Assembly: GCF_041625495.1 (NCBI RefSeq)
Contig: NZ_JBFJTH010000001.1
Span: forward strand, 12,971-76,970
Direction: 5' to 3'
DNA length: 64,000 nt
Origin: Litorivivens sp041625495
GTDB lineage: Bacteria; Pseudomonadota; Gammaproteobacteria; Pseudomonadales; Spongiibacteraceae
The position numbers and the translations under genes were made by a program. Of the stretch, positions 35,844-45,118 are shown piece by piece. The stretch's first letter is position 1, and the number at the start of each line of letters is the position of its first letter. The notes under the pieces were generated by a model. The model did not search any database. It saw only the letters and a list, made by a program, of their open reading frames with translations, and was not told where the DNA came from.

Positions 35844-37114
35844 GTCGGTTACGAGTTTTTAAACCCGCTAAGGTCAAGCCGGTTAAGAAGTGGCGCGATA
35901 CACTGACCATAGAGTCACTCGCCGATGACGGTCGAGGTATAGCAAGGCGCCATGGGAAGGTGGTGTTCATTGACGATGCATTGCCGGGCGAAACCGTCAT
36001 TGCGGAAATGCGAACTGCCGGAAAGCGCTTTGATGAGGCTCGCAGTGTCGGACGTGAAGTCACCTCAAGCGATCGCGCCGATCCTCCCTGCACGTACTAT
36101 CAGGTTTGCGGTGGCTGCCAGCTGCAGCACCTGTCGGATCGGGCGCAAATACGTTGGAAAAATGAACGGTTTGGGGCCATGTTATCGCGTCTCGATGGGC
36201 CGCAGCCGATGACACCGTTCACTGCTGACAGTTTGCACTACCGGCATCGGTTGCGGCTGTTTTTCGATCGCGGAAAGCTTGGCCTGCGCGCGCACGGCAG
36301 TCATAGCATTGTTGCTGTGCCGAACTGCCTGATTGCCCGGACGGGACTCAGTGCGGCGCTGAAAAAGGTGTATGCACACTCTGATTGGTTGCAATATGCA
36401 CACGCCGGTGAGTTGCACCTGGTCGAAGGCGCCGGCGACCGCGTGGCTGCTGTTTTAATGTTACGAAAAAAACCAACTCAGGCGGCTCTGGATAATCTCT
36501 GCGGATCGTTTCCGATAACGCTGGCACAAGTGATTGGCGAAGGTAACGTATTGTTCGAATCACCTGTGCAGCTGATTTACCCGGATGGCGAACTTAGTTT
36601 TGAACCCGGTGACTTTACGCAGGTAAACCCGGCCATAAACCGGCAGCTGGTGACGCAAGTCGTCGACTGGTTACACTTGGAATCGGGTGATCAAGTCGTG
36701 GATGCCTTTGCTGGCCTCGGTAATTTTTCGTTGCCCATCGCCCGAGCTGGCGTACAGGTGGTAGGGCTGGAAGTGGACGATGCCATGGTGGGAAGGGCGC
36801 GGATGCAAGCCGCTGAGCACGGCCTTGATAACCTGACTTATCTTTCTCGAGATCTATTTCAAGCTAACGCCTTGGCTGGAATTAACGTGAATAAGGCGCT
36901 ACTGGATCCACCACGGGCTGGAGCCAGAGAGTTGTGTGAAGCGTTAGCCGCCTCGGCTGTTACGCGGGTAGTATATGTGAGTTGTGATCCGGCGACGCTG
37001 GAGCGCGATCTGGCTATTCTGATCGCCGGGGGCTTTGGCATATCGGCGGCGAGGTGGGCCGATATGTTTCCGCAAACCAGTCATATGGAATCGTTGGTAT
37101 TGCTAACGCGCTGA
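35840..37114 (+). CDS. rlmD: 23S rRNA (uracil-1939-C5)-methyltransferase
   Basis: RlmD (RumA) puts a methyl group on U1939 of 23S rRNA with SAM. From ATG 35840 it has 424 residues: an N-terminal TRAM domain (DTLTIESLADDGRGIARRHG), a 4Fe-4S site in CTYYQVCGGCQLQH plus the cysteine in VPNCLI, the SAM-site VDAFAGLGNFSLPIA, and the catalytic cysteine in YVSCDPATLERD. The ATG overlaps the preceding stop. An upstream in-frame ATG at 35795 would add 15 atypical residues within the previous gene. Confidence 0.95.
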   Translation: MSRLRVFKPAKVKPVKKWRDTLTIESLADDGRGIARRHGKVVFIDDALPGETVIAEMRTAGKRFDEARSVGREVTSSDRADPPCTYYQVCGGCQLQHLSDRAQIRWKNERFGAMLSRLDGPQPMTPFTADSLHYRHRLRLFFDRGKLGLRAHGSHSIVAVPNCLIARTGLSAALKKVYAHSDWLQYAHAGELHLVEGAGDRVAAVLMLRKKPTQAALDNLCGSFPITLAQVIGEGNVLFESPVQLIYPDGELSFEPGDFTQVNPAINRQLVTQVVDWLHLESGDQVVDAFAGLGNFSLPIARAGVQVVGLEVDDAMVGRARMQAAEHGLDNLTYLSRDLFQANALAGINVNKALLDPPRAGARELCEALAASAVTRVVYVSCDPATLERDLAILIAGGFGISAARWADMFPQTSHMESLVLLTR

Positions 37115-37190
37115 TATCACCCGGATGGTTGTAGCTACAGGGCGCGGGTGTCGCTACTATGTGCTTAAATAATAATCAAGGTAGTGCGCG

Positions 37191-39482
37191 ATGCGGTTTG
37201 TATTTCTACTAACGGTGATTTTTCTTGCCGCCTGCAACAGCAGCTCCAGTTCCTCCCGTTCCGGCAATGCGCCCGCATCGGCGGCACCGGAGTCACCGGC
37301 GCCGGATGTTATATCGCGCTCCGCAGTTCCCAGTGGCGCGCCGCCGGCTGCCTTTGGACAAGAGCCTGTTCTTCGCACTAACCCGAGCTGGCCTTTCAAA
37401 GAGGGCGCACCACGAACCTCGGGTACAGGACGGTACGCCAATGGCGCTTTCTACTGGACAGACTTTGTCTACGATGCTCATGGCGCGCTTGGGCCTAATC
37501 CGCCGATTTATCGAGTGGGCACCCCCAGCGGCGGCAGCTATCATTACCCCGAACCGGATCAGGCGGGTAACGGCGCTGACATATTTCGAGTGGGCATTGG
37601 CGCTGATTCCCAGAACAGCTATTGGCGAGTGGACTGGCAGACAATGCTCGCCACGGAAGTGCCGATTGCGGCTTTTGCGCTGGATTATCACAGTGGCGGT
37701 GATGACGAGATTCCTGGTGCGGGAGTGACGGCACCGGGTATAGACGCCGTGGTGCTGCTGTCGTCGGCCGGGGTAACCGTTGATTTCAAAGATGGCAATG
37801 GGCCGGTCGCCATTGGTGAGTTCAAATCGGATCTAGCGTCGCGCTCCTTTGTTGCCATTCTGCCAAAATCCCTGTTTCCGATCGATACGCAACCGTGGAC
37901 CATTTATCTGGTGAGCGGCATACACGACGGCAATGGCGGATTTTTGGACGACAACGCCGCGTTCCGAAAGTTACCAACGCAGCCACCGGTTTTTAATGCT
38001 GCGTTTCGCGACTATGAAGACGAGGCGCCGTTGAATAATTTCTGGTTCGACCAACAGCAAGCCACAGCGTTAAATCAGCGCGATATTAGTGAGTTTTCCA
38101 TCGAGTTGGATTGGACGAGGCTAGGCGAAACCGAGCCCGAGCCGCTCGTGAAGGGTTACAGTAATCGCTGGTATGTTTCGTCCCTATCTGGTGAGGCGCT
38201 GAAGGACGGTGGTCAGGCCGCGGGAATTGATCGAACAGAAAACCCGGTTAACCAGCCACAATATTATGATCAGGTGCAGCCCTATGGTTTTTATCTGCCG
38301 GAAAGTTATCGGGAGGACCCCGCAAATCCGACAGTTTTTACCTGGTTGCTGCACAGCCTCACCCAGAATCACAATCAATACAGCGCGACTGTGCCCAATT
38401 TCCTTGATGGCGCCTGCGAACGTTTGCGCCAATCCATATGCGCGACCACATTGGGGCGCGGTCCGGCGGGCGGTTACAATGGTGCAGCTGAAGTCGATTT
38501 CTGGGAGGTGTGGCGCGATATCGCGCAGCACTTCACCATAGATTCGGAGCGCACAATCAGCAGTGGTTACTCCATGGGCGCCATCGGCACCATCAACCTG
38601 ATGATTAAATACCCCGAGGTGTTCGCAGGTGGGGTTGTGCTGGCCGGTTCTCACGCCGATAGTCCGCTGTTGCCTTGTTCACCGGGATCTTCGGGCTGCG
38701 CAGAACCCAAAGGGCCCGAGTTGCTGCAGAATCTAAAGTGGAACGGCTATTATCACGCGCATGGCAGCTTTGATCAGTTGGTTCCATTTGCGGATGCCCG
38801 TGCCACCGTTGATGCGATAAAAGACTATGGCTACCGCTATGTGTTCGATCATTATGTCGCTGAAGATCATGTTATCTGGACCCTCAAAGATATTGCTTAT
38901 CCAGCGTATGAAGAAGCTGCTAAGTGGATGGTTTCATGGCTGAATGACGTAGATACCCGCAAGCAACGTCCTGGCAATTTCGTGTATCGCTGGGAACCGT
39001 CAGCGATTGATGAACGGCTCGGGGTCGGGCCACAGGGGGCGTGGTGGTTGAGCGAAATCAAAGCGATCGACAATGTCGATTTCGCGCAGGTTAGCGTAAA
39101 CAGTGGTGCCATTGGCGAGGCTGACATTGTTGCGGTGCCGGGCTCGCCTGAATTCCTTCCGCCTAACCAGAAAACATTAAGCCCTGCGCTCCGTGACAGC
39201 CAAGCCTGGCAGCTCAATGATCCGTTGCCACTTAACGGTAGGGTTAGTGTTGATCTGAAAAATGTCGCCGCGTTGTCGTTGAATCTGGCAGATGCTGGCG
39301 TTGCGGATAGAGCGGATAAACAGGTTGTGATGACTAGCGACAGCCCGGTAATGCTCACATTAACGGCGCTTTCGAATGGCACTCTAGTGAGCAGTAGCTC
39401 GATTAGGGAGGTTGTAAGTGAAGGTCGTGTGACTCTGGCTTTGCCGGCGGGCGTTGACCAGATAATTAACTTCTCGCAATAG
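37191..39482 (+). CDS. Large lipoprotein with C-terminal alpha/beta-hydrolase (esterase/peptidase-like)
   Basis: A 763-residue predicted lipoprotein: FLLTVIFLAAC is a clean lipobox, followed by a Ser/Pro/Ala-rich linker. The N-terminal third (about 60-270) resembles glucodextranase-type beta domains. The central part (about 365-600) is an alpha/beta-hydrolase fold with nucleophile S461 in SSGYSMGAIG, acid D528 in GSFDQLVPF and base H560 in AEDHVIW. The last 150 residues look like a beta domain. The substrate is unknown: polymer ester, peptide or lipid. It stands alone, with a hairpin overlapping its stop. Confidence 0.7.
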   Translation: MRFVFLLTVIFLAACNSSSSSSRSGNAPASAAPESPAPDVISRSAVPSGAPPAAFGQEPVLRTNPSWPFKEGAPRTSGTGRYANGAFYWTDFVYDAHGALGPNPPIYRVGTPSGGSYHYPEPDQAGNGADIFRVGIGADSQNSYWRVDWQTMLATEVPIAAFALDYHSGGDDEIPGAGVTAPGIDAVVLLSSAGVTVDFKDGNGPVAIGEFKSDLASRSFVAILPKSLFPIDTQPWTIYLVSGIHDGNGGFLDDNAAFRKLPTQPPVFNAAFRDYEDEAPLNNFWFDQQQATALNQRDISEFSIELDWTRLGETEPEPLVKGYSNRWYVSSLSGEALKDGGQAAGIDRTENPVNQPQYYDQVQPYGFYLPESYREDPANPTVFTWLLHSLTQNHNQYSATVPNFLDGACERLRQSICATTLGRGPAGGYNGAAEVDFWEVWRDIAQHFTIDSERTISSGYSMGAIGTINLMIKYPEVFAGGVVLAGSHADSPLLPCSPGSSGCAEPKGPELLQNLKWNGYYHAHGSFDQLVPFADARATVDAIKDYGYRYVFDHYVAEDHVIWTLKDIAYPAYEEAAKWMVSWLNDVDTRKQRPGNFVYRWEPSAIDERLGVGPQGAWWLSEIKAIDNVDFAQVSVNSGAIGEADIVAVPGSPEFLPPNQKTLSPALRDSQAWQLNDPLPLNGRVSVDLKNVAALSLNLADAGVADRADKQVVMTSDSPVMLTLTALSNGTLVSSSSIREVVSEGRVTLALPAGVDQIINFSQ

Positions 39483-39501
39483 TTCGGGTACTCGAACTTT
39501 T
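39481..39501 (+). terminator. Short terminator-like hairpin at the lipoprotein gene end
   Basis: A 6-bp stem AGTTCG/CGAACT with a six-base loop runs into TTTTCCC and includes part of the TAG stop codon. It is short but well placed. Confidence 0.5.
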
Positions 39502-39513
39502 CCCGTGGAGTGC

Positions 39514-39546
39514 GCGCCTGCCCGGATTAGTTACTCCGGCAGACGC
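39514..39546. terminator. Hairpin between converging lipoprotein and LLM oxidoreductase genes
   Basis: CTGCCCGGA and TCCGGCAG pair with one bulged base, and GCG/CGC extends the stem beyond one mismatch. It lies in the gap between converging genes and may terminate transcription from either side. No long T run is present. Confidence 0.4.
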
Positions 39547-39568
39547 CCGTCCATCAGCGTGCAGTCTG

Positions 39569-40438
39569 CTATGACATTTTCTCGATAATGTCTTCTGCAT
39601 AGCGTTTCACGCCATCTATTTTCTTGTCGATGTCGTCAGTTTCACCGTGATAAAAGGGCCACGGCATCGTCAGAATGTGAGTGACGCCATTGTCTTCGAG
39701 TTTTTTGTAACCATCGACCGTAAAGGCATCTGATGGTGTTGCCATGACACTGAAGGGCAGGTGATCGCGACCGTATTCTTTACGGTAACCGTTCACTTTG
39801 TTGATGCACTCAATGATTTCATCCGAGGTTTGCAGGTCAGTTACCCAGCCATCACCGAGGCGTGCAGCTCGCTTCATAGCGGCGTCACTGATGCCTCCTA
39901 CCCAGATTGGAATGTGGGCCGTGGGAGCGGGGTTCATTTCGAGTTTATTGAACTGGTAGTGTTTGCCTTCGTATTCCACCATCTCACCAGACCAAAGCAG
40001 ACGCATGACTTCCACCATTTCGTCAGCCCGTTTCCCACGGGTATGGAAATCCTGCTGCATCAGTTGAAACTCGTCTTTTGACCAGCCCACGCCGATTGCC
40101 GGGATAATCCGATTGTTGGAAACAATGGCTGCGGTACTGATTGCTTTGGCCACCAGAAACGGATTGCGCATTGGCAGCACAAAAATATTGTTGGTGAATT
40201 TGAGACGCTTGGTGATAGTGGCTAAGGCTCCGGCCATGACGAAGGGGTCGGGCCAGTCGGTAAACGCCTCCCAGCGACGAGAGCCGTCTTTGGTATAGGG
40301 GTAGGGAGTATCTATGGCCTCCGGGTGCACCACGTGATCTGAAAAGGACATGGCTTCCCAGCCGCACTCGTCGGCGACAGGCGCGAGCTGGGTAAGGTGG
40401 GCAACAGTGCTGAAAGACGTGGAAAGTACAAATTTCAT
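39569..40438 (-). CDS. LLM-class (luciferase-like) flavin or F420-dependent oxidoreductase
   Basis: A 289-residue TIM-barrel protein of the bacterial luciferase superfamily. The core GVGWSKDEFQLMQQDFHTRGKRADEMVEVMRLLWSGE and the following VEYEGKHYQFNKLEMNPAPTAHIPIWVGG are typical of members annotated as F420-dependent. Whether this host makes F420 or the enzyme uses FMN cannot be told from the window. The phosphatase gene just upstream on the same strand (stop at 40446) is seven bases away. Confidence 0.85.
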   Translation of the reverse strand: MKFVLSTSFSTVAHLTQLAPVADECGWEAMSFSDHVVHPEAIDTPYPYTKDGSRRWEAFTDWPDPFVMAGALATITKRLKFTNNIFVLPMRNPFLVAKAISTAAIVSNNRIIPAIGVGWSKDEFQLMQQDFHTRGKRADEMVEVMRLLWSGEMVEYEGKHYQFNKLEMNPAPTAHIPIWVGGISDAAMKRAARLGDGWVTDLQTSDEIIECINKVNGYRKEYGRDHLPFSVMATPSDAFTVDGYKKLEDNGVTHILTMPWPFYHGETDDIDKKIDGVKRYAEDIIEKMS

Positions 40439-40445
40439 GGGAGTG

Positions 40446-40925
40446 TCAGAGTCCGTGTTTTTCTCTTATGTGGGTTAGCAATCCCTGCGCGGCCTTTTCC
40501 AGTGTGGAAATTACCGCATCAAATGCCTCGGCCTCTTTGTAGTAAGGATCTGGAATCTGGGCATTGCCGCCGTGTTTGCAATAATTCATAAAGAGTTCAA
40601 TGTCGCCGCTAAAGTCTTTAGGTGCCCAGGCTTCAACGTTGGTGAGATTGATGCGGTCCATCGCAATGATGTAGTCAAAATGCTGGTAGTCGTCATCGCA
40701 AATCTGCCGGGCGATCTGTTGACTGATGTCGTAGCCTGCTCGCAAAGAAGCTTCCTGTGAGCGCGTATCCGGTGCTTTGCCGACATTGAACGCCGCAGTT
40801 CCGCAGGAGTCCACGCGAATATGCTCGCTGAGACCGGCTTCTTCTATCTTTTTTTCGAGAATGCCTTGTGCTGCCGGTGAACGACAGATATTTCCTAGGC
40901 AAACGAATAAAACACCAATGGACAT
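40446..40925 (-). CDS. Low-molecular-weight protein tyrosine phosphatase
   Basis: A 159-residue cytosolic phosphatase. The P-loop is VCLGNICRSP, with nucleophile C9, second cysteine C14 and R15. The general acid lies in IPDPYYKE near the C-terminus. I chose ATG 40925 (MSIGVLFVCLGN), which has AGGGAG upstream; the longer open frame adds 14 residues before the fold. Members act on phosphotyrosine proteins or on exopolysaccharide kinase systems; no such kinase is nearby. Confidence 0.92.
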   Translation of the reverse strand: MSIGVLFVCLGNICRSPAAQGILEKKIEEAGLSEHIRVDSCGTAAFNVGKAPDTRSQEASLRAGYDISQQIARQICDDDYQHFDYIIAMDRINLTNVEAWAPKDFSGDIELFMNYCKHGGNAQIPDPYYKEAEAFDAVISTLEKAAQGLLTHIREKHGL

Positions 40926-41016
40926 GGGTACTCCCTGAATCGAAGGAAAGGGTAGGGTGCAGCGCATGTTGGCGCATCACCCGAACGGAGGGGTTGGTGG
41001 CGGACCGAATGGGTAA

Positions 41017-41934
41017 TCAGTAAAGCAGGATGTCGCGCAGTTGCTGTCGCTCGACGGGGCCTATGCCCAGACCCTGCTGCAGGTAATTGTCCATGCTGCC
41101 GTAGTGTTCGTCGATCGCAGCAAAGGCTTCGTTGAGATAGCGCTCTTGCACACCAAACAGGGCGCGCACCGCTTCGTCATTGGCGCGAAACAGGCTGCCA
41201 AGCTTAATGTAAAGTACCATCTTGTCGATGTATTCGCGGTTATAGTCGTTGCTGGCCAGATAGTCTTGTACGATGGTTTCGCGCGGCACCCCCAGCGCAC
41301 TGAGTACCAGGGCGGCAGCGAAGCCGGTACGATCTTTCCCTGCAGTGCAATGAAATACGGTGGGATAGCTGGATTCAACGAGAAGTTCCTGCAGGTATTC
41401 TCGATAGACAGGCGTATATTTTTCAACCATCTCACGGTTGGCATTGACGAGGAACTGTTGCATATCAGCCGCTGTGGTTGTGCTGGACGTGATGGTTTCA
41501 ATCATTTGATCCACAGCGGCGGCCCGAATGGCGATGGGCTTATTTACAATGCGTATAGACGAATCAGGTGCGACTCGGTTAGGTGCATCAAGACGCTCTG
41601 ATTCAGACCGAAAATCTACAATACGTCGAATTTCCAGCGCTTCGAGATAGGCTTCATCAGCACTGCTAATATCTGACAGTTTGTCTGAGCGGTAGATCAG
41701 TCCCCATCGTACTGTTTTGCCGTCGGCGGATTGGTAGCCGCCGAGGTCCCGGAAGTTATGCGCGCCATCGAAAGGCAATCTGCGCTCTTGTGGCGGGTTT
41801 TGAGCGGGCAGTGGCCGCTCTGCCAAAGGTGTATTTTTGCTGCAGGCGCTGAGCATAATGGCCAGCAATAGCAGGCCGGCGTAGCGCAATGCGTGGTGAA
41901 GTTTAACGTGCTCAGCTCGGTTTAGCGGGTACAT
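41017..41934 (-). CDS. Lipoprotein tyrosine/dual-specificity phosphatase (PTP3-like)
   Basis: A 305-residue phosphatase with a lipoprotein signal (LLLLAIMLSAC, C31), so the enzyme is expected in the periplasm. The family parts are FDGAHNFRDLGGYQSADGK (55-73), WGLIYRSDKLS and the active-site loop HCTAGKDRTG with C196 and R202. Members remove phosphate from tyrosine or inositol lipids. It lies 91 bases before the cytosolic phosphatase on the same strand. Confidence 0.88.
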   Translation of the reverse strand: MYPLNRAEHVKLHHALRYAGLLLLAIMLSACSKNTPLAERPLPAQNPPQERRLPFDGAHNFRDLGGYQSADGKTVRWGLIYRSDKLSDISSADEAYLEALEIRRIVDFRSESERLDAPNRVAPDSSIRIVNKPIAIRAAAVDQMIETITSSTTTAADMQQFLVNANREMVEKYTPVYREYLQELLVESSYPTVFHCTAGKDRTGFAAALVLSALGVPRETIVQDYLASNDYNREYIDKMVLYIKLGSLFRANDEAVRALFGVQERYLNEAFAAIDEHYGSMDNYLQQGLGIGPVERQQLRDILLY

Positions 41935-41963
41935 GGAATTCCGGCGTTAAGTGAGGTTGGCGT

Positions 41964-43064
41964 TTATTCTGTTTCTTTTCGCGACATCTGTTTTTTACGG
42001 CTCGCACGGTACTCGCCGGGTGTCATGCCGGTCCACTTCTTGAACGAGCGGTGAAAGGCGCTGGGCTCGTCAAATCCGAGTAAGGCCGAGACGGCATTTA
42101 TTTTAAGCTCGGGCTGGTTCAGCCAGCGGATGGCATGTTCCTTACGCAGGTTGTCTTTGAACTCCTGGTAGGTTGTGTCGTATTCCTTGAGTCGACGGCG
42201 CAGCGTGCGCACAGACATATTGAGCTGTTCGGCCATGGCGACCACGCTGGGGAAATCACGGCTGAGATCGTTGCCGACGATGCGTTTCATCTGAGCGATT
42301 AGCGACGTGTCTTCATCATCGGTCGACACCATCAGGTAGTAGGGCGCATCGCGTAAGAATTCGCGCAGGGAATCTTCCGTATGGACCAGTGGGCAGTCCA
42401 GATAGTGCTCCGGGAGCACAAAGGCATTTTCCAGCTGCTCGTAGTAGATGTCGCAGCCCAGAATCTGTTCGAAATAACTGGCGTCTGAAGGTTCCGGGCC
42501 CTTGAGGCGCACTTCGTGTAATTGGATATGACGGCCTATCAGCCAGCTACAAAGGCGCCGCCAGATAGCCATGCAATGCACAACCGTATCGTTGTCCAGG
42601 CTCGGCGCATCTTCAAGCAGGTAGGTCGTATTGAAGGTGTAGGTTGCCCGACCATTCCCGGTGCGCTTGATCGGCCGTGTGCTGACCGGCGACAGCCCGG
42701 TGATATTGCGGCAGAAGGCCATAAATTCCGCCGCGCGATGTAAGGCGTTTTCGAGTGTTGTGCAGTGAATAATGCACATGCACATCATGCGAAACGTGCC
42801 GGTTGGTGTTGGACGCTGCAAATTCAGCCCAAACGATTCGTCCTGCAGCAACCACATCACGCGGCTATAGATCAGCGTGTAATAACGGGCGTCGATGGGG
42901 CTCTCTGGGTCGGCATTGGGGTCAAGCGGGTTTTGCGGTAAGTTCAGCGAGCGCAGCAGCGTTGACGGATCGTAGCCCTGCGCTTCGGCTACGCGCAGCA
43001 TTGTGCGAGCGTACTTAAGCGGAACGTAATCGTTGCGGTGGGCGGTTTTGGGTCGCATCGTCAT
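41964..43064 (-). CDS. AraC-family transcriptional regulator
   Basis: A 366-residue regulator of the OruR-type AraC group, with a long N-terminal ligand domain (about 15-210) and a C-terminal double helix-turn-helix (SVVAMAEQLNMSVRTLRRRL and INAVSALLGFDEPSAFHRSF). It is in the same direction as the peptide transporter upstream and the phosphatases downstream. The target genes and ligand are not evident. Two ATG codons (43064 and 43058) are possible starts. Confidence 0.9.
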   Translation of the reverse strand: MTMRPKTAHRNDYVPLKYARTMLRVAEAQGYDPSTLLRSLNLPQNPLDPNADPESPIDARYYTLIYSRVMWLLQDESFGLNLQRPTPTGTFRMMCMCIIHCTTLENALHRAAEFMAFCRNITGLSPVSTRPIKRTGNGRATYTFNTTYLLEDAPSLDNDTVVHCMAIWRRLCSWLIGRHIQLHEVRLKGPEPSDASYFEQILGCDIYYEQLENAFVLPEHYLDCPLVHTEDSLREFLRDAPYYLMVSTDDEDTSLIAQMKRIVGNDLSRDFPSVVAMAEQLNMSVRTLRRRLKEYDTTYQEFKDNLRKEHAIRWLNQPELKINAVSALLGFDEPSAFHRSFKKWTGMTPGEYRASRKKQMSRKETE

Positions 43065-43151
43065 ATAGTCGGGTGAACTGCCGCAAAATCATAGCATTAT
43101 CAACTTGGTAGCGGCCAGCACTGCAGCGAGAGAAACTGAATAAGGTGCCGC

Positions 43152-44132
43152 CTAGTGATCGTCGTCACCCAGTGGGAAATGACACGCGGCGATGCGTGAC
43201 CCAGTATCGGGGCTGTCCAGTACTGGCCGCTCACGGTAGCAGCGGTCGGCCGCACGTGGGCAGCGCGGCGCAAAGGCGCAGCCAGCTTCGCTACCTGTGG
43301 TGGAGGCTTCGCCGTGAATGTTGGTACTTTCATGCCAGGGTTTGCCCAGCTGCGGTACGGCATCCAGTAAAGCGCGCGTGTAGGGGTGTGCCGGTCTTTC
43401 ACAAACCTCGGTGGCGTCCCCAAGCTCTACGATAGCGCCCTTGTACATCACCGCAATTCGATCGGAGATATGGCGCACGACTGACAGGTCGTGGGATATA
43501 AACAGCATCGCCAAGTGCATTCGCTGCTGGATCTCAATCAGCAAATTGAGAATCTGGGCCTGTACCGATACATCCAGCGCCGATACCGCCTCGTCACAGA
43601 TCAGCACGTCGGGCTCCAGTGAGATGGCGCGGGCAATCCCAATACGTTGTCGCTGGCCACCGGAAAATTCGTGGGGATATTTGCTCAGGGCCTCGTCGTT
43701 CAGGCCAACCAGGTCAATCAACTCGCGTATTCTGGCTTGCCGTTCGGCAGGGGTGCCTCGGCGATGGACAATTAGCGGTTCTTCCAGTATGTGGCCGACC
43801 GTATGGCGAGGATTGAGAGATTCAAAAGGGTCCTGAAACACCATTTGCAGTTTTGCCCGCAAGGGGCGCCAGTGCTTGTTGTCCAGCTGTGTAATAGCCC
43901 GCCCCTGGAAGCGAAGTTCTCCGCCAGTAGGGCGGTGCAGGTTTAACAAGGCTTTGCCTAGGCTGCTTTTGCCACAGCCTGATTCTCCGACCAAACCCAG
44001 GGTTTCGCCGGGATAAATGCAAAAGCTGACGCCATCCACCGCGCGGATGGTGTTTTTGTGTTGCTTGAAGACACCGTAGCGTTGGATAAAGTGCAACTTT
44101 AGGTCGCGGGCTTCCAGTAGCGGGTTTTGCAT
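43152..44132 (-). CDS. Peptide ABC transporter ATP-binding protein (OppF/DppF type, YejF C-terminal half)
   Basis: A 326-residue ATPase with Walker A GESGCGKSS (50-58), signature FSGGQRQRIGIARA, Walker B VLICDEAVSALD and the OppF-type C-terminal cysteine cluster CAFAPRCPRAADRCY. I chose ATG 44132 (MQNPLLEARDLKL), two bases after the upstream ATPase stop; the open frame extends 93 codons further but overlaps that gene. In E. coli the same function is the second half of YejF. Confidence 0.92.
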   Translation of the reverse strand: MQNPLLEARDLKLHFIQRYGVFKQHKNTIRAVDGVSFCIYPGETLGLVGESGCGKSSLGKALLNLHRPTGGELRFQGRAITQLDNKHWRPLRAKLQMVFQDPFESLNPRHTVGHILEEPLIVHRRGTPAERQARIRELIDLVGLNDEALSKYPHEFSGGQRQRIGIARAISLEPDVLICDEAVSALDVSVQAQILNLLIEIQQRMHLAMLFISHDLSVVRHISDRIAVMYKGAIVELGDATEVCERPAHPYTRALLDAVPQLGKPWHESTNIHGEASTTGSEAGCAFAPRCPRAADRCYRERPVLDSPDTGSRIAACHFPLGDDDH

Positions 44133-44134
44133 GC

Positions 44135-45118
44135 TCAATCCTCTGCCAACTCGCGCCAACGCAGACAGCGTACCTGCTGTCCGGTGTCGGTGGTTTCCAG
44201 CGATACAGCCTCCTGGCTGCAACGCTCGGTCGCAAAGCTGCAGCGATTGCGAAACCGGCACAATGCCGAGTAGGTCGCGGGCTTTGCGACTGCCCCGGGA
44301 ATGCTGGGTAGCCGTTCTTTGCGTACTGCGCCCACGCTGGGGGTGGAGGCTAACAATGCGCGGGTATAGGGATGCAGGGCTTTGCTGAACAGGCGTGAAG
44401 TGCTGGCACACTCAACAATATGGCCGGCGTACATCACGGCAATGCGATCACTGATCTGGGAAACCAGCGCCAGATCGTGAGTGATAAACAGTAGCGCTGT
44501 GTCTCGCTCTTGCTGTAATTGTTTTATCAGGCGGAGAATTTGTGCCTGTACCGTTACGTCCAGCGCCGTGGTCGGTTCGTCTGCTATAAGCAGGCGGGGG
44601 CGACAGGCCAGCGCCATAGCAATCATCACACGCTGTCGCATTCCGCCGGAGAGTTCGTGGGGGTAGCTGTCAAAGCGTTCGTTTGGGTGCGGAATGCCAA
44701 CGGCGCGAAGCAGATCGACTACCTGAGATGGGCCCTGTTTGCCACGTACCTGTTTGTGTATTTCCAAGACTTCCAGAATCTGCTCGCCAACGCGTTTCAC
44801 GGGATTGAGAGCGGTCATTGGGTCTTGAAAAATCATGCTGATTTCATTGCCGCGCAATTGGGCCAGGGCACGCGAATTCAGCTGTGCTATATCGGTTCCG
44901 TCAAAATCGACACAACCATTATCAAGGTAGCTGTCTGGGCGAGGCAGCAGGCCCATGATGGACAGCGCCGTCATACTTTTTCCGCTGCCTGATTCCCCAA
45001 CAAGGCCTAGCGTTTCACCGGCACTGATTTGCAGGCTCACGTCATCGACAACGGCCAGATTGCCCTGTTCCGATCGAATGCGAGTTGTCAGTCCCTTTAC
45101 GTTCAGTAGTGGAGTCAT
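44135..45118 (-). CDS. Peptide ABC transporter ATP-binding protein (OppD/DppD type, YejF N-terminal half)
   Basis: A 327-residue ATPase with Walker A GESGSGKS (41-48), signature LSGGMRQRVMIAMA, Walker B LLIADEPTTALD and a C-terminal cysteine motif CRFRNRCSFATERC. It powers import together with the next ATPase. The ATG overlaps the solute-binding protein stop by four bases. E. coli YejF fuses this and the next gene into one. Confidence 0.92.
   Translation of the reverse strand: MTPLLNVKGLTTRIRSEQGNLAVVDDVSLQISAGETLGLVGESGSGKSMTALSIMGLLPRPDSYLDNGCVDFDGTDIAQLNSRALAQLRGNEISMIFQDPMTALNPVKRVGEQILEVLEIHKQVRGKQGPSQVVDLLRAVGIPHPNERFDSYPHELSGGMRQRVMIAMALACRPRLLIADEPTTALDVTVQAQILRLIKQLQQERDTALLFITHDLALVSQISDRIAVMYAGHIVECASTSRLFSKALHPYTRALLASTPSVGAVRKERLPSIPGAVAKPATYSALCRFRNRCSFATERCSQEAVSLETTDTGQQVRCLRWRELAED

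Noticed and set aside
44133..44411. 93-codon N-terminal extension of the second transporter ATPase
   Set aside because: It lies wholly within the upstream ATPase gene in another frame and has no ABC similarity; ATG 44132 starts the domain properly.
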